In this document: piece by piece, positions 17,041 through 28,665 of the stretch
Position numbering within the stretch: position 1 is the first letter of the stretch
Layout: each line of letters starts with the position of its first letter
From: Rhizobiaceae bacterium MnEN-MB40S
GTDB lineage: Bacteria; Pseudomonadota; Alphaproteobacteria; Rhizobiales; Rhizobiaceae
Length of the DNA stretch: 64,000 nt
Assembly: GCA_024343425.1 (NCBI GenBank)
Contig: BRLC01000001.1
Location: 1 to 64,000 of the forward strand
Direction: 5' to 3'
Program-made: the position numbers and the translations under genes
The notes under the pieces: generated by a model
The model's database searches: none
What the model was told of the DNA's origin: nothing
The model's input: the letters and a program-made list of their open reading frames with translations, nothing else

Positions 17041-19941
17041 ATGAAATTTTCTGACCTTGCCGGAGACACGGCGGATCTACCGCACGAAATCGCCGAAATT
17101 GCGCTGACCGGACTGGCGTCCGACAGCCGAAAGATCGTTCCCGGCAATCTTTTTGTGGCGCTTGCGGGCTACAGGCAGGACGGGGCCGACTTCATCAGCG
17201 ACGCCGTCGACAGGGGCGCGGCCGCTATCGTCGCGTCCGGCGAGAGCGTATTTCCCGATCCGGGAGTACCGGTGATCCGGGTCCGCGACCCAAGGACATT
17301 TCTCGCCCAGACCGCAGCGCGTTTCTACCGGTCACAGCCCGGCGTCATGGTCGCCGTCACGGGAACCGCTGGCAAGACGTCCGTCGCCTCCTTCACGCGC
17401 CAGATCTGGGAACGCGCCGGCGCCGCGGCCGCTATGGTCGGGACGACTGGCGTAACCACGCCGAAGGGTCATGTCTACGGTCAGCTGACGACGCCCGATC
17501 CCGTGGAGCTGCATGCGCTGCTTGCGGATCTCGCGCGCGACGGCGTCACCCATTGCTCGATGGAGGCCTCCAGCCACGGCCTCGACCAGCACAGGCTCGA
17601 CGGCGTCAGGCTTGCAGCCGGCGCCTTCACCAATCTCGGCCGCGATCATCTCGACTATCATCGGGACATGGAGGATTATTTCGCCGCAAAGATGCGGCTG
17701 TTCTCCGATCTGCTTCCGCCGGGCGCGCCGGCCGTCATCTGGTCCGACGACGAATGGTCGGGCAGGGCGGAGGAGGCGGCGATGGCCGCCGGTCTCAACG
17801 TTCTGACCGTCGGTCGAAAGGGATCGTTTCTCAGCCTCAAGCGGGTCGAGCACCAGCGCAATCGCCAGGTCGCCGAGATCCATCATCTCGACAGGATCTA
17901 CGAAGTGAACCTGCCGCTGGCTGGCGATTTCCAGCTGGCGAACGCGTTGGTCGCCGCAGGCCTGGCCATCGCCACCGGCGTTCCGGTGGATGAGGCGATG
18001 GCTTCGCTGGAGCATCTTCACGGCGCGTCGGGACGGCTGGAGCTGGTGGCGACGAACACCGCCGGGTCTCCCGCCTATGTGGATTACGCCCACAAGCCGG
18101 ACGCCCTCGAACAGGTGCTGACGTCGGTCAGGCCGTTCACGACGCACCGGGTGATTGTCGTTTTCGGATGCGGCGGCGATCGCGATCGCGGCAAGCGCCC
18201 GATCATGGGAGAAATCGCAACGCGTTTGGCGGACGTCGTGATCGTGACGGACGACAATCCGCGCAGTGAAGAGCCAGCCGCAATCCGCTCGGAGATCATG
18301 GCTGAGGCACCGGGGGCAATCGAAATCGGCGACCGCTCCATGGCGATCGCCAAAGCCGTTTCGATGCTCGAGGAAGGCGACACGCTGATCGTCGCCGGCA
18401 AGGGACATGAGGAAGGCCAGACCATCGCAGGCAAGGTGCTGCCGTTTTCCGACCACGCGGAGATCCGCAAGGCCATGGACAGCGTTCGTTCCTCGCAATG
18501 GCTCTGGGCGTCTTCCGAGATGGTCAAGGCGATGGGCGGGCGTCCCGTCGGCGCCCTGCCTGAAGGCGTGAACGGAATTTCCATCGACAGCCGGAGCCTG
18601 AAACGGGGCGAAGCCTTCTTCGCCATCAAGGGAGACCGGGTTGACGGTCACGACTATGCGAGTTCCGCCATGGCGAACGGCGCCGGCGTGCTTGTCGTCT
18701 CAGAAGCGAAGCTGCCCGCGATGGGGCATCTTCAGGTGCCGCTCATTGTCGTGCACGACGTGCTGGAAGCGCTCCGTCGCCTTGCGGTCGCCTCCCGTGA
18801 GCGCAGCAAGGCGCAGATCATTGCCGTCACCGGCTCCGTCGGCAAGACGACCACGAAGGAGATGCTGCGACAACTCCTGTCCGCCCAGGGCAAGACGCAT
18901 GCCTCGGTCGCTTCCTTCAACAATCACTGGGGCGTTCCACTGACGCTGGCGCGCATGCCGCGCGACACGCAGTTCGGCGTGTTCGAAATCGGAATGAACC
19001 ATCCGGGCGAAATTCGTCCGCTGGTCAAGATGGTCCGTCCGCACATCGCAATCATCACGGCGATCGCGAGCGCCCATCTGGGTTTCTTCAAGAACCTCGG
19101 TGAGATCGCCGCCGCGAAGGCGGAAATCTTCGAAGGCGTGGAGCCGGACGGCCATGTGCTTTTGAACCGGGATAGCGAGAAATTCGCCGCCTTGAAAAAA
19201 GCCGCCGCCGCCAACGGAATTTCAAACATCCATTCCTTCGGCGAGCACAAGCAGTCCGATATCCAGTTGTTGAACGTCGCTCTGGGGCCGGATGCGTCGC
19301 ACGCCGTTGTGGAGATCGACAAGCAGGTGCTGGAATTCGATATCGGCATTCCGGGCCGCCATATCGTGCAAAACGCGCTCGCCGTGCTTGGCGCCGCCAA
19401 ATTCGCCGGCTGTGATCCCGACGAAGTGGTTGGAGCCTTCGCGGACATGGAGCCGGCCGCGGGGCGCGGCGCCAGACACGAACTCGAAATCGAGGGCGGC
19501 GCCTTCACGCTGATCGACGAAAGCTACAACGCCAATCCCGAATCCATGCGCGCAGGTATTGCGCTGCTTCGCGACACGGCGCCGGGCAAGGGCGGCCGAA
19601 GGATTGCGGTGCTGGGAGACATGCTCGAACTCGGGCAGTTTTCCCCCAAGCTGCACGGTGAACTGGAGGCGCCGCTGGTCGAAGGCGGCGTCGACATCGT
19701 TTTGCTGGCGGGACCCGAAATCGAGGTTCTTGGCGAGCGTCTGGACGGCGCGGTGCATGTCGAACATTTTCCGACAACCGACGATCTCATGCCCGTTCTC
19801 TTGCGGACGGTGAAAGCGGGCGATGTCATCATGATCAAATCGTCCAATGGAATAGGCTTCTCACGGGTGGTGAAGGCCTTGCTTGAAAAACACGCGGCAA
19901 TGGGCGGGCTGCAGCAACAGAAGGTGGGGGTATCCGGCTGA
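17041..19941 (+). CDS. murE-murF: MurE-MurF fusion: two consecutive Mur ligases in one protein
   Basis: A continuous frame of 966 residues that holds two complete Mur ligases. The MurE half (about 1-480) adds meso-diaminopimelate to UDP-MurNAc-L-Ala-D-Glu: P-loop TGTAGKTS at 107-114, and the mDAP-specific DNPR at 405-408. The MurF half (about 486-966) adds D-Ala-D-Ala: it begins [19 protein letters not shown], like a normal MurF N terminus, with its P-loop TGSVGKTT at 597-604. No stop separates them. The start at 17041 is used because the preceding 39 codons are not conserved. MurE-MurF fusions are known from Bordetella; here the join looks like direct loss of the murE stop. The stop overlaps mraY (TGATG). 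Confidence 0.95.
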   Translation: MKFSDLAGDTADLPHEIAEIALTGLASDSRKIVPGNLFVALAGYRQDGADFISDAVDRGAAAIVASGESVFPDPGVPVIRVRDPRTFLAQTAARFYRSQPGVMVAVTGTAGKTSVASFTRQIWERAGAAAAMVGTTGVTTPKGHVYGQLTTPDPVELHALLADLARDGVTHCSMEASSHGLDQHRLDGVRLAAGAFTNLGRDHLDYHRDMEDYFAAKMRLFSDLLPPGAPAVIWSDDEWSGRAEEAAMAAGLNVLTVGRKGSFLSLKRVEHQRNRQVAEIHHLDRIYEVNLPLAGDFQLANALVAAGLAIATGVPVDEAMASLEHLHGASGRLELVATNTAGSPAYVDYAHKPDALEQVLTSVRPFTTHRVIVVFGCGGDRDRGKRPIMGEIATRLADVVIVTDDNPRSEEPAAIRSEIMAEAPGAIEIGDRSMAIAKAVSMLEEGDTLIVAGKGHEEGQTIAGKVLPFSDHAEIRKAMDSVRSSQWLWASSEMVKAMGGRPVGALPEGVNGISIDSRSLKRGEAFFAIKGDRVDGHDYASSAMANGAGVLVVSEAKLPAMGHLQVPLIVVHDVLEALRRLAVASRERSKAQIIAVTGSVGKTTTKEMLRQLLSAQGKTHASVASFNNHWGVPLTLARMPRDTQFGVFEIGMNHPGEIRPLVKMVRPHIAIITAIASAHLGFFKNLGEIAAAKAEIFEGVEPDGHVLLNRDSEKFAALKKAAAANGISNIHSFGEHKQSDIQLLNVALGPDASHAVVEIDKQVLEFDIGIPGRHIVQNALAVLGAAKFAGCDPDEVVGAFADMEPAAGRGARHELEIEGGAFTLIDESYNANPESMRAGIALLRDTAPGKGGRRIAVLGDMLELGQFSPKLHGELEAPLVEGGVDIVLLAGPEIEVLGERLDGAVHVEHFPTTDDLMPVLLRTVKAGDVIMIKSSNGIGFSRVVKALLEKHAAMGGLQQQKVGVSG

Positions 19942-21038
19942 TGCTAATCTGGCTCGTCGAACTTTCGGACTTTTTCCAGTTCTTCAATCTGTTCAGATAT
20001 CTGACGTTTCGCACCGGCGCGGCCATGGCGACGTCGGCGCTGATCGTCTTTCTTTTCGGTCCGAGGATCATCGCATCGCTCAGCGCCCGTCAGGGTCGGG
20101 GGCAGCCGATCCGGGCCGACGGGCCGCAAACCCATTTCAAGAAGGCCGGCACGCCGACCATGGGCGGTCTGATGATGCTGACCGGCATCGTGGCGAGTTC
20201 GCTTTTTTGGGCCGACCTGTCCAATGTCTATGTCGTCGTGACGCTGCTCGTCACCCTGGGCTTCGGCCTGATCGGTTTTTATGACGACTATCTGAAAGTG
20301 ACGAAGCAGACCGATCGCGGGTTCTCCGGAAAGATGCGGTTGCTGATGGAATTCCTGATCGCCGGCCTTGCCGTCTATTTCATTATGACGGCGTCGCTTG
20401 CGGCCAGCAACGGCTCCACTTTCGGCTCGTCTCTGGCGTTTCCCTTCTTCAAGGATTTCGTCATCGATCTCGGCATCTTCTTCGTGCTGTTCGGGGCTTT
20501 CGTCATTGTCGGCGCCGGCAACGCAGTCAATCTGACGGACGGACTGGACGGGCTCGCCATCGTTCCGATCATGATCGCGGCAGCCTCGTTCGGCGTAATC
20601 GCCTATCTGTCGGGCAACGCGGTGTTCTCCAATTATCTGCAGATCAATTTCGTCCCCGGAACCGGCGAACTGGCGGTGGTGCTCGGCGCGGTCATCGGCG
20701 CAGGCCTCGGCTTTTTGTGGTTCAACGCGCCGCCAGCCGCGATTTTCATGGGCGACACCGGTTCGCTGGCGCTCGGCGGTCTTGTCGGAACCGTCGCCGT
20801 CGCCACCAAGCATGAGATCGTCATGGCGATCATCGGCGGCCTGTTCGTGATGGAGGCCCTGTCGGTGATCATGCAGGTGGCGTCGTTCAAGCTGACGGGA
20901 AAACGCATTTTCCTGATGGCGCCGATCCACCACCATTTCGAAAAGCTTGGCTGGACGGAGAGCCAGGTGGTCATTCGCTTCTGGATCATTTCCGTCGGCC
21001 TCGCGATGCTCGGCCTCGCCACGCTGAAGCTGCGGTGA
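19941..21038 (+). CDS. mraY: Phospho-MurNAc-pentapeptide transferase MraY
   Basis: A 365-residue polytopic membrane enzyme (about ten helices) that transfers phospho-MurNAc-pentapeptide to undecaprenyl phosphate, making lipid I. Conserved motifs are [18 protein letters not shown] (catalytic Asp pair), [36 protein letters not shown] and [12 protein letters not shown]. It overlaps murEF by one base. Confidence 0.98.
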   Translation: MLIWLVELSDFFQFFNLFRYLTFRTGAAMATSALIVFLFGPRIIASLSARQGRGQPIRADGPQTHFKKAGTPTMGGLMMLTGIVASSLFWADLSNVYVVVTLLVTLGFGLIGFYDDYLKVTKQTDRGFSGKMRLLMEFLIAGLAVYFIMTASLAASNGSTFGSSLAFPFFKDFVIDLGIFFVLFGAFVIVGAGNAVNLTDGLDGLAIVPIMIAAASFGVIAYLSGNAVFSNYLQINFVPGTGELAVVLGAVIGAGLGFLWFNAPPAAIFMGDTGSLALGGLVGTVAVATKHEIVMAIIGGLFVMEALSVIMQVASFKLTGKRIFLMAPIHHHFEKLGWTESQVVIRFWIISVGLAMLGLATLKLR

Positions 21039-21042
21039 GCCG

Positions 21043-22455
21043 ATGATCGCCGCGACCGCCTTCGAGGGAAAGAAGATCGCGCTGTTCGGCCTCGGCGGGT
21101 CCGGCATGGCGACGGCGCATGCGCTCGCAGCGGGCGGCGCCGACGTTATCGCCCATGACGACAACCGGGATCGGGTTGCTGCGGCCGATGAGGCGGGCAT
21201 TGCGACACAGGATCTGCGTACGGTCGACTGGGGCGACATGGATGCGCTGGTGCTGGCGCCCGGCGTGCCGCTCACCCATCCGCGTCCGCACTGGACCGTC
21301 GATCTCGCGACTGCGGCCGGCGTCGAGATCATCGGGGACATCGAACTGTTCGCGCGGCAACGCCGCATGGACGCGCCCGACTGTCCTTTCATTGCGATCA
21401 CCGGCACCAACGGCAAATCCACGACGACGGCGCTCGTCGGCCACATCCTTGAGCATGCGGGGCGGGACGTGCAGATGGGCGGCAATATCGGCGTCGCCGT
21501 GATGTCGCTTGAGCCGCCGAAGGACGGTCGGTTTTTTGTTCTGGAATGTTCGTCCTACCAGATCGACCTGGCGCCGACGCTAAATCCCACCGCTGGCATT
21601 CTGCTCAATCTGACGGCTGATCATCTCGATCGCCACGGAACAATGCAGCACTACGCCGACGTCAAGGAACAGCTGGTCGCGGGCAGCGACACGGCCGTGA
21701 TCGGCGTCGACGACAACTGGTGCGTAATGATCGCCGACCGTCTCGAGCATGAAGGCCGCAAGGTTTTGCGCATTTCCAAGCGCCATGCGGTGGCGGAAGG
21801 AATTTACGCCGAAGGCGAAGTTCTGATGCAGGCGCAAAACGGCGCTTCGAGCGCCGTTGTCGACCTTGCAGGCATCGCGACACTGCGCGGGGCGCACAAC
21901 GCGCAGAACGCCGCGGCGGCCATCGCGGCCTGTCTGGCGGTCGGGCTTTCAATGGACGAGATCAAGGCTGCGTTGCCGGATTTCGCCGGTCTCAATCATC
22001 GCATGCAGCCGATTGCGAGATCGGGGCGCGTGTTGTTCGTCAATGATTCCAAGGCGACCAACGCCGAAGCGACCGCGCCGGCGCTCTCGACATTCAAAGA
22101 CGTTTACTGGATTGCCGGCGGGCTGCCGAAACAGGGCGGCATCGCCAGCCTTTCCGGTTTGTTCAATCGGGTGCGCAAGGCCTATTTCATTGGCGAAGCA
22201 GCGCCTGCATTCGCCGCGACGCTCGGCGACCGGGTTCCATATGAAATTTCCGGGACGCTGGATCGCGCCGTGCTGCACGCGGCGGAGGACGCCGCGCGCG
22301 ACGAGAGCAGCGAGCCGGTGGTGCTCCTGTCGCCGGCCTGCGCGAGTTTCGACCAATATCGCAATTTCGAGATCAGGGGCAACGCCTTCGTCGAGCATGT
22401 GTCGAAGCTCGACGGCGTGAACATGCTGGTGGGGCAGCAGGAGATACGCACATGA
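21043..22455 (+). CDS. murD: UDP-MurNAc-L-Ala:D-Glu ligase MurD
   Basis: A 470-residue ATP-dependent cytoplasmic ligase that adds D-glutamate. It has an N-terminal Rossmann domain ([17 protein letters not shown]), the central P-loop [21 protein letters not shown], and a C-terminal domain with [10 protein letters not shown] and [12 protein letters not shown]. It starts 4 bp after mraY and overlaps ftsW by four bases. Confidence 0.97.
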   Translation: MIAATAFEGKKIALFGLGGSGMATAHALAAGGADVIAHDDNRDRVAAADEAGIATQDLRTVDWGDMDALVLAPGVPLTHPRPHWTVDLATAAGVEIIGDIELFARQRRMDAPDCPFIAITGTNGKSTTTALVGHILEHAGRDVQMGGNIGVAVMSLEPPKDGRFFVLECSSYQIDLAPTLNPTAGILLNLTADHLDRHGTMQHYADVKEQLVAGSDTAVIGVDDNWCVMIADRLEHEGRKVLRISKRHAVAEGIYAEGEVLMQAQNGASSAVVDLAGIATLRGAHNAQNAAAAIAACLAVGLSMDEIKAALPDFAGLNHRMQPIARSGRVLFVNDSKATNAEATAPALSTFKDVYWIAGGLPKQGGIASLSGLFNRVRKAYFIGEAAPAFAATLGDRVPYEISGTLDRAVLHAAEDAARDESSEPVVLLSPACASFDQYRNFEIRGNAFVEHVSKLDGVNMLVGQQEIRT

Positions 22456-23612
22456 TGAACCGTGAGAGACGGGGGCTGGTTTCGGACTGGTTCTGGACAA
22501 TCGACCGATACATGCTGGCGACTTTCATCGCTTTGATCGGCCTTGGTTTCATGCTTTCCTTTGCGGCGAGCCCCGGCGTCGCCGAGCGACTCGACATTGA
22601 TCATTTTCACTTCGTCAAACGTCACGCGCTGTTCATTGCGCCAGCGCTGGTGATCATGATATCGCTGTCCTTTCTCACGCCGCGCCAGGTCCGCCGATGG
22701 GCGCTCGTGCTATTGGCGATTTCAATCGCCATGATGGTGTTCACCCAGTTCTACGGTTTCGAGGCCAAGGGATCGCGCCGGTGGTTCTCGATCGCGGGCT
22801 TCTCCGTCCAGTCGTCGGAATTTTTGAAACCCGCCTTCATCATCATCTGCGCCTGGCTGTTTTCGGAGCATTCGCGCAATCCCGACATTCCGGGCAATCT
22901 CTTCGCAATCATTCTCTATGCGATCGTCGTCGCCCTTCTGGTGGCGCAGCCGGATTTTGGTCAGACCATTCTGGTGACGATCACCTGGGGCGCGCTCTTC
23001 TTCATGGCCGGCATTCCGTGGTTCTGGATCGCGCTGCTCGCCTTCATGGCGGTCGGCATGTTCGTGACCGCCTACCTCACCCTGCCGCACGTGGCTGCGC
23101 GCATCGACCGGTTTCTGACCGGCGAGGGCGATACGCACCAGGTCGATACGGCGCGCGAGGCAATCGTTCGTGGAGACTGGTTCGGGCAGGGGCCTGGCGA
23201 GGGGACGATCAAGCGCATCCTGCCGGACAGTCACACGGACTTCATCTATTCGGTGGCGGCCGAAGAATTCGGCATCCTGTTCTGCATGGCGCTGGCGCTG
23301 ATCTTCTTCTTCATCGTGTTTCGCGGCCTGAAGCACGCCAACAGGGAAGGCGACGAATTCACGCGTCTTGCAATCGCCGGGCTGACGCTGCTCATCGGCC
23401 TGCAGTCGACGATCCATATCGGCGTCAATCTCGAACTGCTGCCGGCCAAGGGAATGACCCTGCCGCTGATCTCCTATGGTGGATCGTCGATGCTGGCGAT
23501 TTCCATCACGGCGGGATTCCTTCTTGCGTTGACCCGGCGCAATCCGGAAAAGCGCGCCAGTGGTCGGCAGAAACGGTTTGTCATTCGGCCGCTCACCGCC
23601 GAGCAGGTGTAG
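22452..23612 (+). CDS. ftsW: Septal peptidoglycan glycosyltransferase FtsW
   Basis: A 386-residue SEDS-family membrane protein with about ten helices, which polymerises lipid II at the septum with FtsI. Family motifs: [35 protein letters not shown], the large periplasmic loop [12 protein letters not shown], and [22 protein letters not shown] near the C terminus. It sits between murD and murG, as is usual. Confidence 0.97.
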   Translation: MMNRERRGLVSDWFWTIDRYMLATFIALIGLGFMLSFAASPGVAERLDIDHFHFVKRHALFIAPALVIMISLSFLTPRQVRRWALVLLAISIAMMVFTQFYGFEAKGSRRWFSIAGFSVQSSEFLKPAFIIICAWLFSEHSRNPDIPGNLFAIILYAIVVALLVAQPDFGQTILVTITWGALFFMAGIPWFWIALLAFMAVGMFVTAYLTLPHVAARIDRFLTGEGDTHQVDTAREAIVRGDWFGQGPGEGTIKRILPDSHTDFIYSVAAEEFGILFCMALALIFFFIVFRGLKHANREGDEFTRLAIAGLTLLIGLQSTIHIGVNLELLPAKGMTLPLISYGGSSMLAISITAGFLLALTRRNPEKRASGRQKRFVIRPLTAEQV

Positions 23613-23614
23613 CT

Positions 23615-24706
23615 GTGGAGCAAAAAACCGTCTTTCTTTGCGCTGGCGGAACCGGCGGCCATCTTTTCCCGGCGCAGGCCCTGGCCCACGCGCTGCGGGA
23701 AAAGAGCGTCCGCGTGCACCTTGTCACGGATAACCGGGCCGAAAAATACGCAAAGCAGTTTCCCGCTGACGAAACGCATGTGGTGCGGTCCGCCACGATC
23801 GCCTCGAAAAACCCGATAGCCCTTTTTCGAACCCTCATGGCTCTATATGGCGGCTATCTTGACGCCAGACGGCTCATTCAGAGCATCAAACCTGACGTCG
23901 TCGTCGGCTTTGGAGGATACCCGACGCTGCCGCCCGTGATGGCCGCGTCGTCGCTGGGCGTGCCGACGGTGATTCACGAACAGAACGCCGTTATGGGCCG
24001 CGCGAACCGGTTCCTGGCCAGTCGCGTCTCGGCTATCGCCGGCGGTTTTCTTCCCGCCGGAACAGGACAACACGGCGACAAGATCGAGGAAACCGGCAAT
24101 CCGGTGCGGCCGGACGTGATCGAATCCGCATCGGCGCCCTATGCGCAGCCGGGCGAGGGTGACCCGTTCAATCTTCTGATTTTCGGCGGAAGCCAGGGCG
24201 CGCATTTCTTCTCGGAGGTCATGCCGCAGGTCGTCAACCGAATGGACGAGGCGAACCGCAATCGACTTCGGGTGACGCAGCAGGCAAGGCCGGAGGACGA
24301 GGAAGAACTGAAGCGCTTCTACCAGGTGGCCGGCGTCTCCGCGGAAGTCTCGCCCTTCTTCAACGACATGGCGCAGCGCATCGCAAACGCGCATCTCGTC
24401 ATTTGCCGGTCGGGCGCATCGACGGTGTCGGAAATCTCGGTCATCGGCAGGCCGGCGGTGCTGGTGCCCTATCCCTACGCGCTCGATCATGATCAGGCGG
24501 CGAATGCGAAGGCCCTTGAGCAAAAGGGCGGCGCCATGGTTTTCCGCCAATCGGAACTCGATCCTGAAAAACTTTCCGAAATTCTGGTAGGTTTGATGCA
24601 GGATGACGGGCGACTCGCCGAAATGGCGGCCAACGCCAAGGCTACGGGAAAGCCTGACGCGGCGGAACGCCTCGCCAATCTGGTCCTGACAGTGAGCGAA
24701 GAATAA
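23615..24706 (+). CDS. murG: UDP-GlcNAc transferase MurG (lipid II synthase)
   Basis: A 363-residue GT28 glycosyltransferase at the inner face of the membrane that converts lipid I to lipid II. Motifs: [15 protein letters not shown] at the N terminus, [33 protein letters not shown] and [24 protein letters not shown]. The likely start is GTG at 23615, two bases after the ftsW stop; the same frame runs upstream inside ftsW but is not conserved there. Translation is probably coupled to ftsW. Confidence 0.96.
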   Translation: MEQKTVFLCAGGTGGHLFPAQALAHALREKSVRVHLVTDNRAEKYAKQFPADETHVVRSATIASKNPIALFRTLMALYGGYLDARRLIQSIKPDVVVGFGGYPTLPPVMAASSLGVPTVIHEQNAVMGRANRFLASRVSAIAGGFLPAGTGQHGDKIEETGNPVRPDVIESASAPYAQPGEGDPFNLLIFGGSQGAHFFSEVMPQVVNRMDEANRNRLRVTQQARPEDEEELKRFYQVAGVSAEVSPFFNDMAQRIANAHLVICRSGASTVSEISVIGRPAVLVPYPYALDHDQAANAKALEQKGGAMVFRQSELDPEKLSEILVGLMQDDGRLAEMAANAKATGKPDAAERLANLVLTVSEE

Positions 24707-24732
24707 AGGAAAAGCATGCGGGGGAACGTCCA

Positions 24733-26151
24733 GTGAAAATGCCGCAGAATATCGGTCTGGTCCATTTCGTCGGCATCGGCGGAATAGGCATGAGCGGCAT
24801 AGCAGAAATGCTCTCCAATCTTGGCCATTCCGTCCAGGGGTCCGACATCTCCGACAACGCCAATGTGCAGCGCCTGCGGGAAAAGGGCATCCCGGTCGCG
24901 ATCGGACATGCGGCGGACAACCTTGGCGAAGCCGAGGTGGTTGTCGTGTCGACGGCGATCCACAAGGACAATCCGGAACTCGTCGCCGCGCGCGAACGTT
25001 CGCTGCCGATTGTGCGCCGCGCAGAGATGCTCGCCGAACTCATGAGGTTTCGCAACGCCGTGGCGATCGGCGGCACGCACGGCAAGACCACGACCACGTC
25101 GATGGTCGCGACCCTTCTCGACGCCGGCGGGCTTGACCCGACCGTCATCAATGGCGGGATTATCAACGCCTACGGCACCAACGCCCGCATGGGCGAGGGC
25201 GACTGGATGGTGGTGGAAGCCGACGAATCCGACGGCACGTTTCTCAAGCTGCCGGCGGACATCGCCGTCGTCACCAATATCGATCCGGAACATCTCGATC
25301 ACTACAAGACCTTCGACAGGGTTCGCGAGGCCTTCTCCCAGTTTGTCGAGAACGTGCCTTTCTACGGTTTCGGGGTGATGTGCCTGGACCATCCGGAAGT
25401 CCAGTCGCTGGTCAGCAGGATCGAGGACCGGCGCATCGTGACCTATGGCGAGAACCCGCAGGCCGATGTGCGGTATCACAATCATCGCATGGACGGCGCG
25501 GTTTCGGTCTTTGACGTCGCGATCCGCGAACGCAAGACCGGAGAAATAATCGACATTCCGGGGCTCAGACTGCCGATGCCGGGCCGGCACAACGTCTCCA
25601 ATGCGACGGCGGCGATTGCGGTCGCCCACGAACTGGGCATATCGCCGGAAGCGATCGCCAGCGGGCTGTCCGGATTCGGTGGCGTGAAACGGCGTTTCAC
25701 GAATGTCGGCGACTGGAACGGCGTCACGATCTTCGACGACTATGGACATCACCCGGTCGAGATCAAGGCGGTCCTGTCCGCCGCGCGGGAGGCCTGCAGC
25801 GGCAATGTCGTCGCCATTGCGCAGCCGCACCGCTACACCCGCCTGCAGAGCCTCTTCGGCGAGTTTGTAGCATGCTTCAACGACGCCCACACGGTTGTCA
25901 TTGCTCCGGTCTATCCAGCCGGAGAAGACCCGATAGACGGCGTGAACTCAGCGGAACTGGTGTCGCGTCTCAAAGCGGCGGGTCATCGCGACGCGCGGTT
26001 GCTGGACGATCCGGATCAGTTGGCCGAGACCGTCGCCTCTGTCGTGCGCGACGGCGATTTCGTCGTTTGCCTTGGCGCCGGCAGCATCACCGGCTGGGCG
26101 GCGTCCCTTGCCGACAAGCTGAAGGCGCTGGAAGGAAAACAGGATGGCTGA
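24733..26151 (+). CDS. murC: UDP-MurNAc:L-Ala ligase MurC
   Basis: A 472-residue ATP-dependent ligase that adds the first amino acid, L-alanine. Motifs: [17 protein letters not shown], the P-loop [33 protein letters not shown], and [13 protein letters not shown]. The start is GTG at 24733; ATG at 24739 is a close alternative. It overlaps murB by eight bases. Confidence 0.97.
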   Translation: MKMPQNIGLVHFVGIGGIGMSGIAEMLSNLGHSVQGSDISDNANVQRLREKGIPVAIGHAADNLGEAEVVVVSTAIHKDNPELVAARERSLPIVRRAEMLAELMRFRNAVAIGGTHGKTTTTSMVATLLDAGGLDPTVINGGIINAYGTNARMGEGDWMVVEADESDGTFLKLPADIAVVTNIDPEHLDHYKTFDRVREAFSQFVENVPFYGFGVMCLDHPEVQSLVSRIEDRRIVTYGENPQADVRYHNHRMDGAVSVFDVAIRERKTGEIIDIPGLRLPMPGRHNVSNATAAIAVAHELGISPEAIASGLSGFGGVKRRFTNVGDWNGVTIFDDYGHHPVEIKAVLSAAREACSGNVVAIAQPHRYTRLQSLFGEFVACFNDAHTVVIAPVYPAGEDPIDGVNSAELVSRLKAAGHRDARLLDDPDQLAETVASVVRDGDFVVCLGAGSITGWAASLADKLKALEGKQDG

Positions 26152-27115
26152 AGTCGACGGAAAAAGGCTGCACCACGCCGTGGAGCCTGCGCTGAAATCC
26201 GTTCGCGGGCGGCTGACGCCGGACAGCCCGATGTCCAGCGTGACCTGGTTCAGGGTCGGCGGACCGGCGGAACTGCTGTTTCAGCCGGAGGATGAAGAGG
26301 ATCTGTCCACGTTTCTCAAATCCCTGCCCATGGATGTTCCTGTCACAGTTGCCGGAACGGGTTCGAATATCTTGGTGCGCGACGGTGGAATACCCGGGGT
26401 CGTAATCCGTCTGACCGCCAAGGGTTTTGGTAGTGTGAACCAGATTACCGAAACGCGCATGGAAGCCGGCGCCGCCTGTCCGGACAAGCGGCTGGCGTCG
26501 GCAGCCCACTATGCCGGCATTGGCGGTTTTCATTTCTATCACGGCATTCCCGGCGCCGTAGGCGGGGCATTGCGCATGAACGCCGGCGCCAACGACGTCG
26601 AGACTCGTGAGCGCGTGGTCGAAATCCATGCGATCGACCGACGGGGCGAGCCTCTTGTGCTGACCAACGAAGACATGAAATACGCCTACCGGCATTCCGG
26701 CGCGCCGGATGGTCTGATCTTTACCCGGGCGATTTTCGAGGGTTACCGCGAAGATCGGGACACGATCCGCCGTGACATGGACGTTGTCCAGAATCACCGC
26801 GAGACGGTCCAGCCGATCCGCGAAAAGACCGGTGGGTCGACCTTCAAGAATCCGCCCGGCACATCCGCCTGGAAGGAGATCGACAACGCCGGCTGCCGTG
26901 GTCTCATGGTGGGCGCCGCCCAGATGTCGCCCATGCACTGCAATTTCATGATCAATACCGGGACCGCCACGGCCTATGACCTTGAAGTGCTCGGCGAAAC
27001 TGTCCGGGCAAAAGTACTCGAACATTCCGGAATTCGCCTGGAATGGGAGATCAAGCGCATCGGACTGTTCAGGTCCGGCCACCTCGTCCAGGAATTCCTC
27101 GGCCTGATGCTCTGA
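26144..27115 (+). CDS. murB: UDP-N-acetylenolpyruvoylglucosamine reductase MurB
   Basis: A 323-residue FAD enzyme that reduces enolpyruvyl-UDP-GlcNAc to UDP-MurNAc. Motifs: [22 protein letters not shown] (FAD), [30 protein letters not shown] and the C-terminal [14 protein letters not shown] (type I MurB). It is the last gene before the dcw cluster is interrupted; ddl lies 4.5 kb away instead of next to it. Confidence 0.97.
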   Translation: MAEVDGKRLHHAVEPALKSVRGRLTPDSPMSSVTWFRVGGPAELLFQPEDEEDLSTFLKSLPMDVPVTVAGTGSNILVRDGGIPGVVIRLTAKGFGSVNQITETRMEAGAACPDKRLASAAHYAGIGGFHFYHGIPGAVGGALRMNAGANDVETRERVVEIHAIDRRGEPLVLTNEDMKYAYRHSGAPDGLIFTRAIFEGYREDRDTIRRDMDVVQNHRETVQPIREKTGGSTFKNPPGTSAWKEIDNAGCRGLMVGAAQMSPMHCNFMINTGTATAYDLEVLGETVRAKVLEHSGIRLEWEIKRIGLFRSGHLVQEFLGLML

Positions 27116-27136
27116 GTTCAGGGCGGAGCCGCACGA

Positions 27137-27994
27137 TTATTTGTCGCTTACCGTGACCCCGGTATGCAGCTTTGGCTGGCCCATCTTGTTGTTGCGGACA
27201 TTGTCCAGAAACTCCATGACGACCTGGGGTATGAGATCGCGCACGCTGTTGGCCCCGCGCCCGCTGATGTCGCGGCTTGTGGCGTTGTCGATCACAACGA
27301 TGCGCTTGGAGCCGGGCGGCAGACCTTCAAAGGCGGTAAGCCTGTTTTCGTACGCGCCGTCCTCGCTGTTGTCTTTTGTGCCCGTGATCATGAGAACCGG
27401 CTTGCTGACGTTTCGCCAGGCGTTTTCTTCGAACTGGGTTCCGACGCCCTGGGGCGACAGCGCAACATAGGCGTCGAAGCGATCCGCGCCAAACCGGCCG
27501 ATCCTCGCTAGGGTTCCGGCTTCCATCATGGTCGTCTGCGCGCCCATCGAGTGTCCGACAAGAGCGGTGAACTGCGGATCGCAAAAGCGTGTGACCTTGT
27601 CCCAGATCGCGTCGAGATCGAGAAAACGCGCGTGATGCCGCTCCTGGCTGCCGATTGCGTCGCGGAAATTCTGTCTCGAATTTGCGCCTTCTGCAATTTC
27701 ACGAAAAGCTTCCCGCCCGCTTTCGGCGTGTTCCATGACGATCACCCGAAAGCCGGCCTTTTCTGCTGCTTCGGCGATGTTTGAATGAGCGTTTCTCGAA
27801 CCGCCGAAGCTGTGAGAGATCACCAGAAGGGGCGGGCAGGGATCGCTGCTGCCTTGATAGATCTTCACAGGAACCATTTTGCCGTCGGCGCGCGGGAACT
27901 CGGATTCGAACGCAGCAAATGCGCCCGTCGTCGTCAGCGCAAGAACAATGGTTACAATCAGTCTGAAGATGAGTTTAGCCTCCGGGATCAACAT
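27137..27994 (-). CDS. Secreted alpha/beta hydrolase
   Basis: A 285-residue protein with a signal peptide (LIFRLIVTIVLALTTTGAFA) and an alpha/beta-hydrolase fold. The oxyanion turn is VISHSFGGS, the nucleophile elbow is GHSMG (Ser) and the likely acid is in ITGTKDNSEDG. It resembles dienelactone-hydrolase or PAF-acetylhydrolase-like lipases/esterases; the substrate is unknown. It faces murB on the opposite strand and starts the accessory insert in the dcw cluster. A strong GGAGG sits only a few bases before the ATG, so the next codon (TTG) is a possible alternative start. Confidence 0.82.
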   Translation of the reverse strand: MLIPEAKLIFRLIVTIVLALTTTGAFAAFESEFPRADGKMVPVKIYQGSSDPCPPLLVISHSFGGSRNAHSNIAEAAEKAGFRVIVMEHAESGREAFREIAEGANSRQNFRDAIGSQERHHARFLDLDAIWDKVTRFCDPQFTALVGHSMGAQTTMMEAGTLARIGRFGADRFDAYVALSPQGVGTQFEENAWRNVSKPVLMITGTKDNSEDGAYENRLTAFEGLPPGSKRIVVIDNATSRDISGRGANSVRDLIPQVVMEFLDNVRNNKMGQPKLHTGVTVSDK

Positions 27995-28127
27995 TTCCTC
28001 CGGATAATCAGGAGCACACCAAATTTCAAGTCTACTGCATTCCGGCGGTTGGTGCTACGCCTTTGAATCTGGTCATCAATTGGGCCGGGCATGACGCTTT
28101 TCCAGTCTTCCCGCTGTGCGCATCGTC

Positions 28128-28589
28128 CTACAGCCTGATACGCATATGCGGTATGGTTCTGCCAGGAATCGAACCGGCAGGCACATCTTTGATCTTGCCG
28201 AAGCCCAGCGCCTCGTAGAAGGGAACGGCGTAAGGATCGGCGTCGAGATAGAGCGCCTCGAGCTGCAGATCGCAGGCGCATGTCAGCAGTGTTTCCCAGA
28301 GCATGCGGCCAACGCCCTTCCGCTTCCATGACGGATCGACGAAAAATGCGGCGACCTCACCCTGCGCGCCGTCGTCGTCGACCGTAAGGCAGACGCATCC
28401 GCAAACGCTGTTTCCAGCTTCCGCAATCCAGTACCTGTGCGCGCGCAACAACTCTGGCGTGACAGCAAGTTCATCACGGCACGCCTCCATGAAGGCGTCG
28501 TCGTAACCATTGGACTGTTTCGAGCGCATAGACAGCGCGGACAGAACACGCGCGTCTTCCGGCGCGCCGCTGCGAATGGAAATTGCCAT
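28128..28589 (-). CDS. GNAT-family acetyltransferase
   Basis: A 153-residue N-acetyltransferase. The acetyl-CoA motif A is FFVDPSWKRKGVGRMLWETLL (pyrophosphate loop K/R-G-x-G) and motif B is FYEALGFGKI. The start at 28589 (MAISIRS) follows AAGGA at good spacing. The acceptor substrate is not predictable. It is divergent from the CYTH gene, 76 bp away, and is part of the insert between murB and ddl. Confidence 0.87.
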   Translation of the reverse strand: MAISIRSGAPEDARVLSALSMRSKQSNGYDDAFMEACRDELAVTPELLRAHRYWIAEAGNSVCGCVCLTVDDDGAQGEVAAFFVDPSWKRKGVGRMLWETLLTCACDLQLEALYLDADPYAVPFYEALGFGKIKDVPAGSIPGRTIPHMRIRL

Positions 28590-28665
28590 CCGTATGTCCT
28601 TTCTGCACCTAGAGCTGCTAGTAATCCTGGAATTCGAATGTGAACAGGCCACAAGACCGGGTTCA

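Noticed and set aside
19944..21485. A 513-codon antisense frame across mraY and murD
   Set aside because: Composition (rich in Arg, Asp and Glu) is a third-position artefact of the sense genes; no family match.
22697..23614. Long murG frame inside ftsW
   Set aside because: It is an off-frame reading of ftsW; MurG homology begins only at 23615.
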